A stretch of 64,000 nt of DNA from positions 9,858,001-9,922,000 of the forward strand of contig NC_135242.1 in the NCBI RefSeq assembly GCF_947623445.1, read 5' to 3'. A model generated the notes under the pieces. The model was not told where the DNA came from and did not search any database. It saw only the letters and a list, made by a program, of their open reading frames with translations. Source of the DNA: Clavelina lepadiformis (taxonomy: Eukaryota > Chordata > Ascidiacea > Aplousobranchia > Clavelinidae). The position numbers were made by a program, and so were the translations under genes. Below, one piece after another: positions 62,701 to 64,000 of this stretch; positions within the stretch are counted from its first letter, which is position 1, and every line of letters starts with the position of its first letter.

Positions 62701-63640
62701 TTATTTTTGCTTAATTCGGATAGGTCTATACTGTAGCCGTTTCTGATGGCATAGTTGGTAGTGCTGATATCGTTATAGCATCGTTGTATTTAACATCGTA
62801 CACGTTTCTAGCTCCCTGGGCTTTGCTATTTCTTCCTGTCCGTAAATTACGCGTGAGCATTTGTTTTTGCTGTGCTATACAGCCTGACAACGGTTAGCAT
62901 CACACTAGTGATCTCCACATTTAATGACAAAAATAAACGATAGAATATAATACAATGTTATAGATACAAGAAAGATGTAAGACTTTTATTTAACCTGGCC
63001 TATATAAAGAGTTTTGGAGTTTACGGTAAACCTTTTAGTAATATTGTCAATCACATGTCATTTAAATAATTACATAGTAATATTGTTGATAATTTTTGGT
63101 TTTCAAAAATACAATTTCATGGGTCTGCATACTCCTACGGCATAATAGATGATGAAAGCAGGTTTGAAAAATGAAGAAACATAGGAAAAAATACCAGATG
63201 GTTTATTAACCTATTTGTAATTTTAATTTTTAGGAAACTCAAAATAAGCAGCCTAGATTTCCACACAAAAATATCCAGTCCTCCAGACAACGTTGTTTTA
63301 AATGCAGAAAATGTGAATCTTATTTTAGCAGTCGTGCAGGTAAGTCAACTTGAAGTACTGTAGATATGAACCTTTAAAGCTTTGACCATTTTATTAACCT
63401 GTTAGTTCACAAAACCCTGCCTTTAACGAACTTTTTGAAACATTTAACACTAAGCATTTTATTTATAGCATCTCGCACAAATTGGTTAATTAATTATCAT
63501 ACGTAATCTGTAGCAAATAATGTTTCGCAACAACAGGTTTATGCGTTCATGAAAGAACGCATACCGGAGAAAAGCCATATCAATGCAAAACCTGTCGAAA
63601 AAGTTTTGCTCAGCTTGGTCACGTACAAAGACATCAAAAG
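59799..63640 (+). CDS. C2H2 zinc-finger protein, 5' seven exons (3' end outside window)
   Basis: Exons 59799-59833 (ATG), 60843-61057, 61584-61725, 61848-61975, 62346-62509, 63234-63339 and 63537-63640 join with consistent phases to 298 residues, leaving phase 0 at a donor (aag|gtttga). Residues 1-247 are low-complexity Ser/Asn/Lys-rich sequence with no domain. Finger 1 has C252, C255, H268 and H272 (FKC..CESYF to VHERTH) and is split by intron 6. A canonical TGEKPY linker leads to finger 2, with C280, C283 and H296 visible and its last His in the next exon. More fingers are expected downstream. It is a likely nuclear DNA-binding regulator; two fingers are too few to name the family. The 128-nt exon 4 has the weakest donor (gtttgt). 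Confidence 0.8.
59834..60842. other. Zinc-finger gene intron 1
   Basis: 1.0-kb intron, donor gtaacg, acceptor tttgttag. An in-phase alternative acceptor (atctatag at about 60191) opens a short frame that stops quickly, so I did not use it. Confidence 0.6.
61058..61583. other. Zinc-finger gene intron 2
   Basis: 526-nt intron, donor gtaagc, acceptor aattatag. Nothing else recognised. Confidence 0.65.
61976..62345. other. Zinc-finger gene intron 4
   Basis: 370-nt intron, donor gtttgt, acceptor aatatctcag. Nothing else recognised. Confidence 0.5.
62510..63233. other. Zinc-finger gene intron 5
   Basis: 724-nt AT-rich intron, donor gtataa, acceptor tttttag. Nothing else recognised. Confidence 0.6.
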
Positions 63641-64000
63641 GTTTGAAAAGTTTTATAGAAATATCAGGCACTACAGATTTTTGGACCTATGTACAAGCTT
63701 ATCTTAAATTCAATTCAACGTTGTTTAAAAATTCGTTTCATTATTTCTAAAACTTAAATCAAAAGGCAATCGGCACCCAGTACCGTTCAGACATCCGTTA
63801 GTAGATAATTGTAATTTTTCCGATTCGCATTTATGACTATAAAAAGCTATAAATACACATATATGCGGATACATTGAATTTATTAAGTTACCGACCTTTG
63901 GCAAAATTATGTATTCTTATTTGACACCTATTCGTGAAGCTTTAACTTTACTCGATTAAGTCGCATGTCGAAACTGAAACCGTAGCCTAATTACGCATGT
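63641..64000. other. Start of zinc-finger gene intron 7
   Basis: AT-rich; no acceptor with a continuing zinc finger is visible before the window ends. Confidence 0.5.

Noticed and set aside
1..64000. CRISPR arrays, bacterial operons or ribosome binding sites
   Set aside because: The window is eukaryotic; the only regular arrays are transposon termini and a 12-bp microsatellite-like repeat.

Overview
The window is animal nuclear DNA. It is AT-rich, all confident genes are spliced with GT-AG introns, and the products are metazoan (Homer, MIS12, Ran, a group F Sox factor, a CIB protein, a C2H2 zinc-finger protein). Homer and MIS12 are strongly diverged, Ran is normal, and intron positions are conserved. 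Together with a mixed load of DNA transposons this suggests an invertebrate deuterostome, most likely a tunicate (ascidian). The species is an inference and I cannot fix it from sequence alone.

Layout. (1) 1626-13046, plus strand: six 3' exons of a Homer scaffold gene; the 5' exons lie off the left edge. Its third intron in the window holds a 2389-bp Mutator-like element with a perfect 9-bp target duplication. A 493-bp hAT-type element with a perfect 8-bp duplication sits inside that element's transposase frame. (2) 14924-18289, minus strand: a phase-consistent run of exons for a protein I do not recognise. It has a coiled-coil segment and a cysteine/histidine-rich C-terminus. (3) 18.4-27.4 kb: gene-poor DNA with hAT-like elements, a tRNA-derived SINE and a dead pogo/Tigger transposase. 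(4) 28111-31671, plus strand: single-exon MIS12 followed 444 bp later by a four-exon Ran gene. (5) 31.7-41 kb: a Tigger remnant, two hAT elements and a decayed copy of a repeat-family protein gene. (6) 41588-49789, plus strand: a five-exon SoxF-type gene with a 5'-UTR intron and two perfect cAMP-response elements upstream; the predicted protein is 877 aa, unusually long. (7) 55743-57730, plus strand: a five-exon CIB-type EF-hand gene. (8) 59799 to the right side, plus strand: a C2H2 zinc-finger gene with seven exons in the window, continuing past the right edge.

The genes do not form one pathway. Homer is a synaptic or calcium-signalling scaffold, MIS12 and Ran both act in mitosis and nuclear organisation, and SoxF and the zinc-finger protein are transcription factors. 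All exon models were built by eye from reading frame, splice signals and matching intron phases; none was checked against transcripts or databases.
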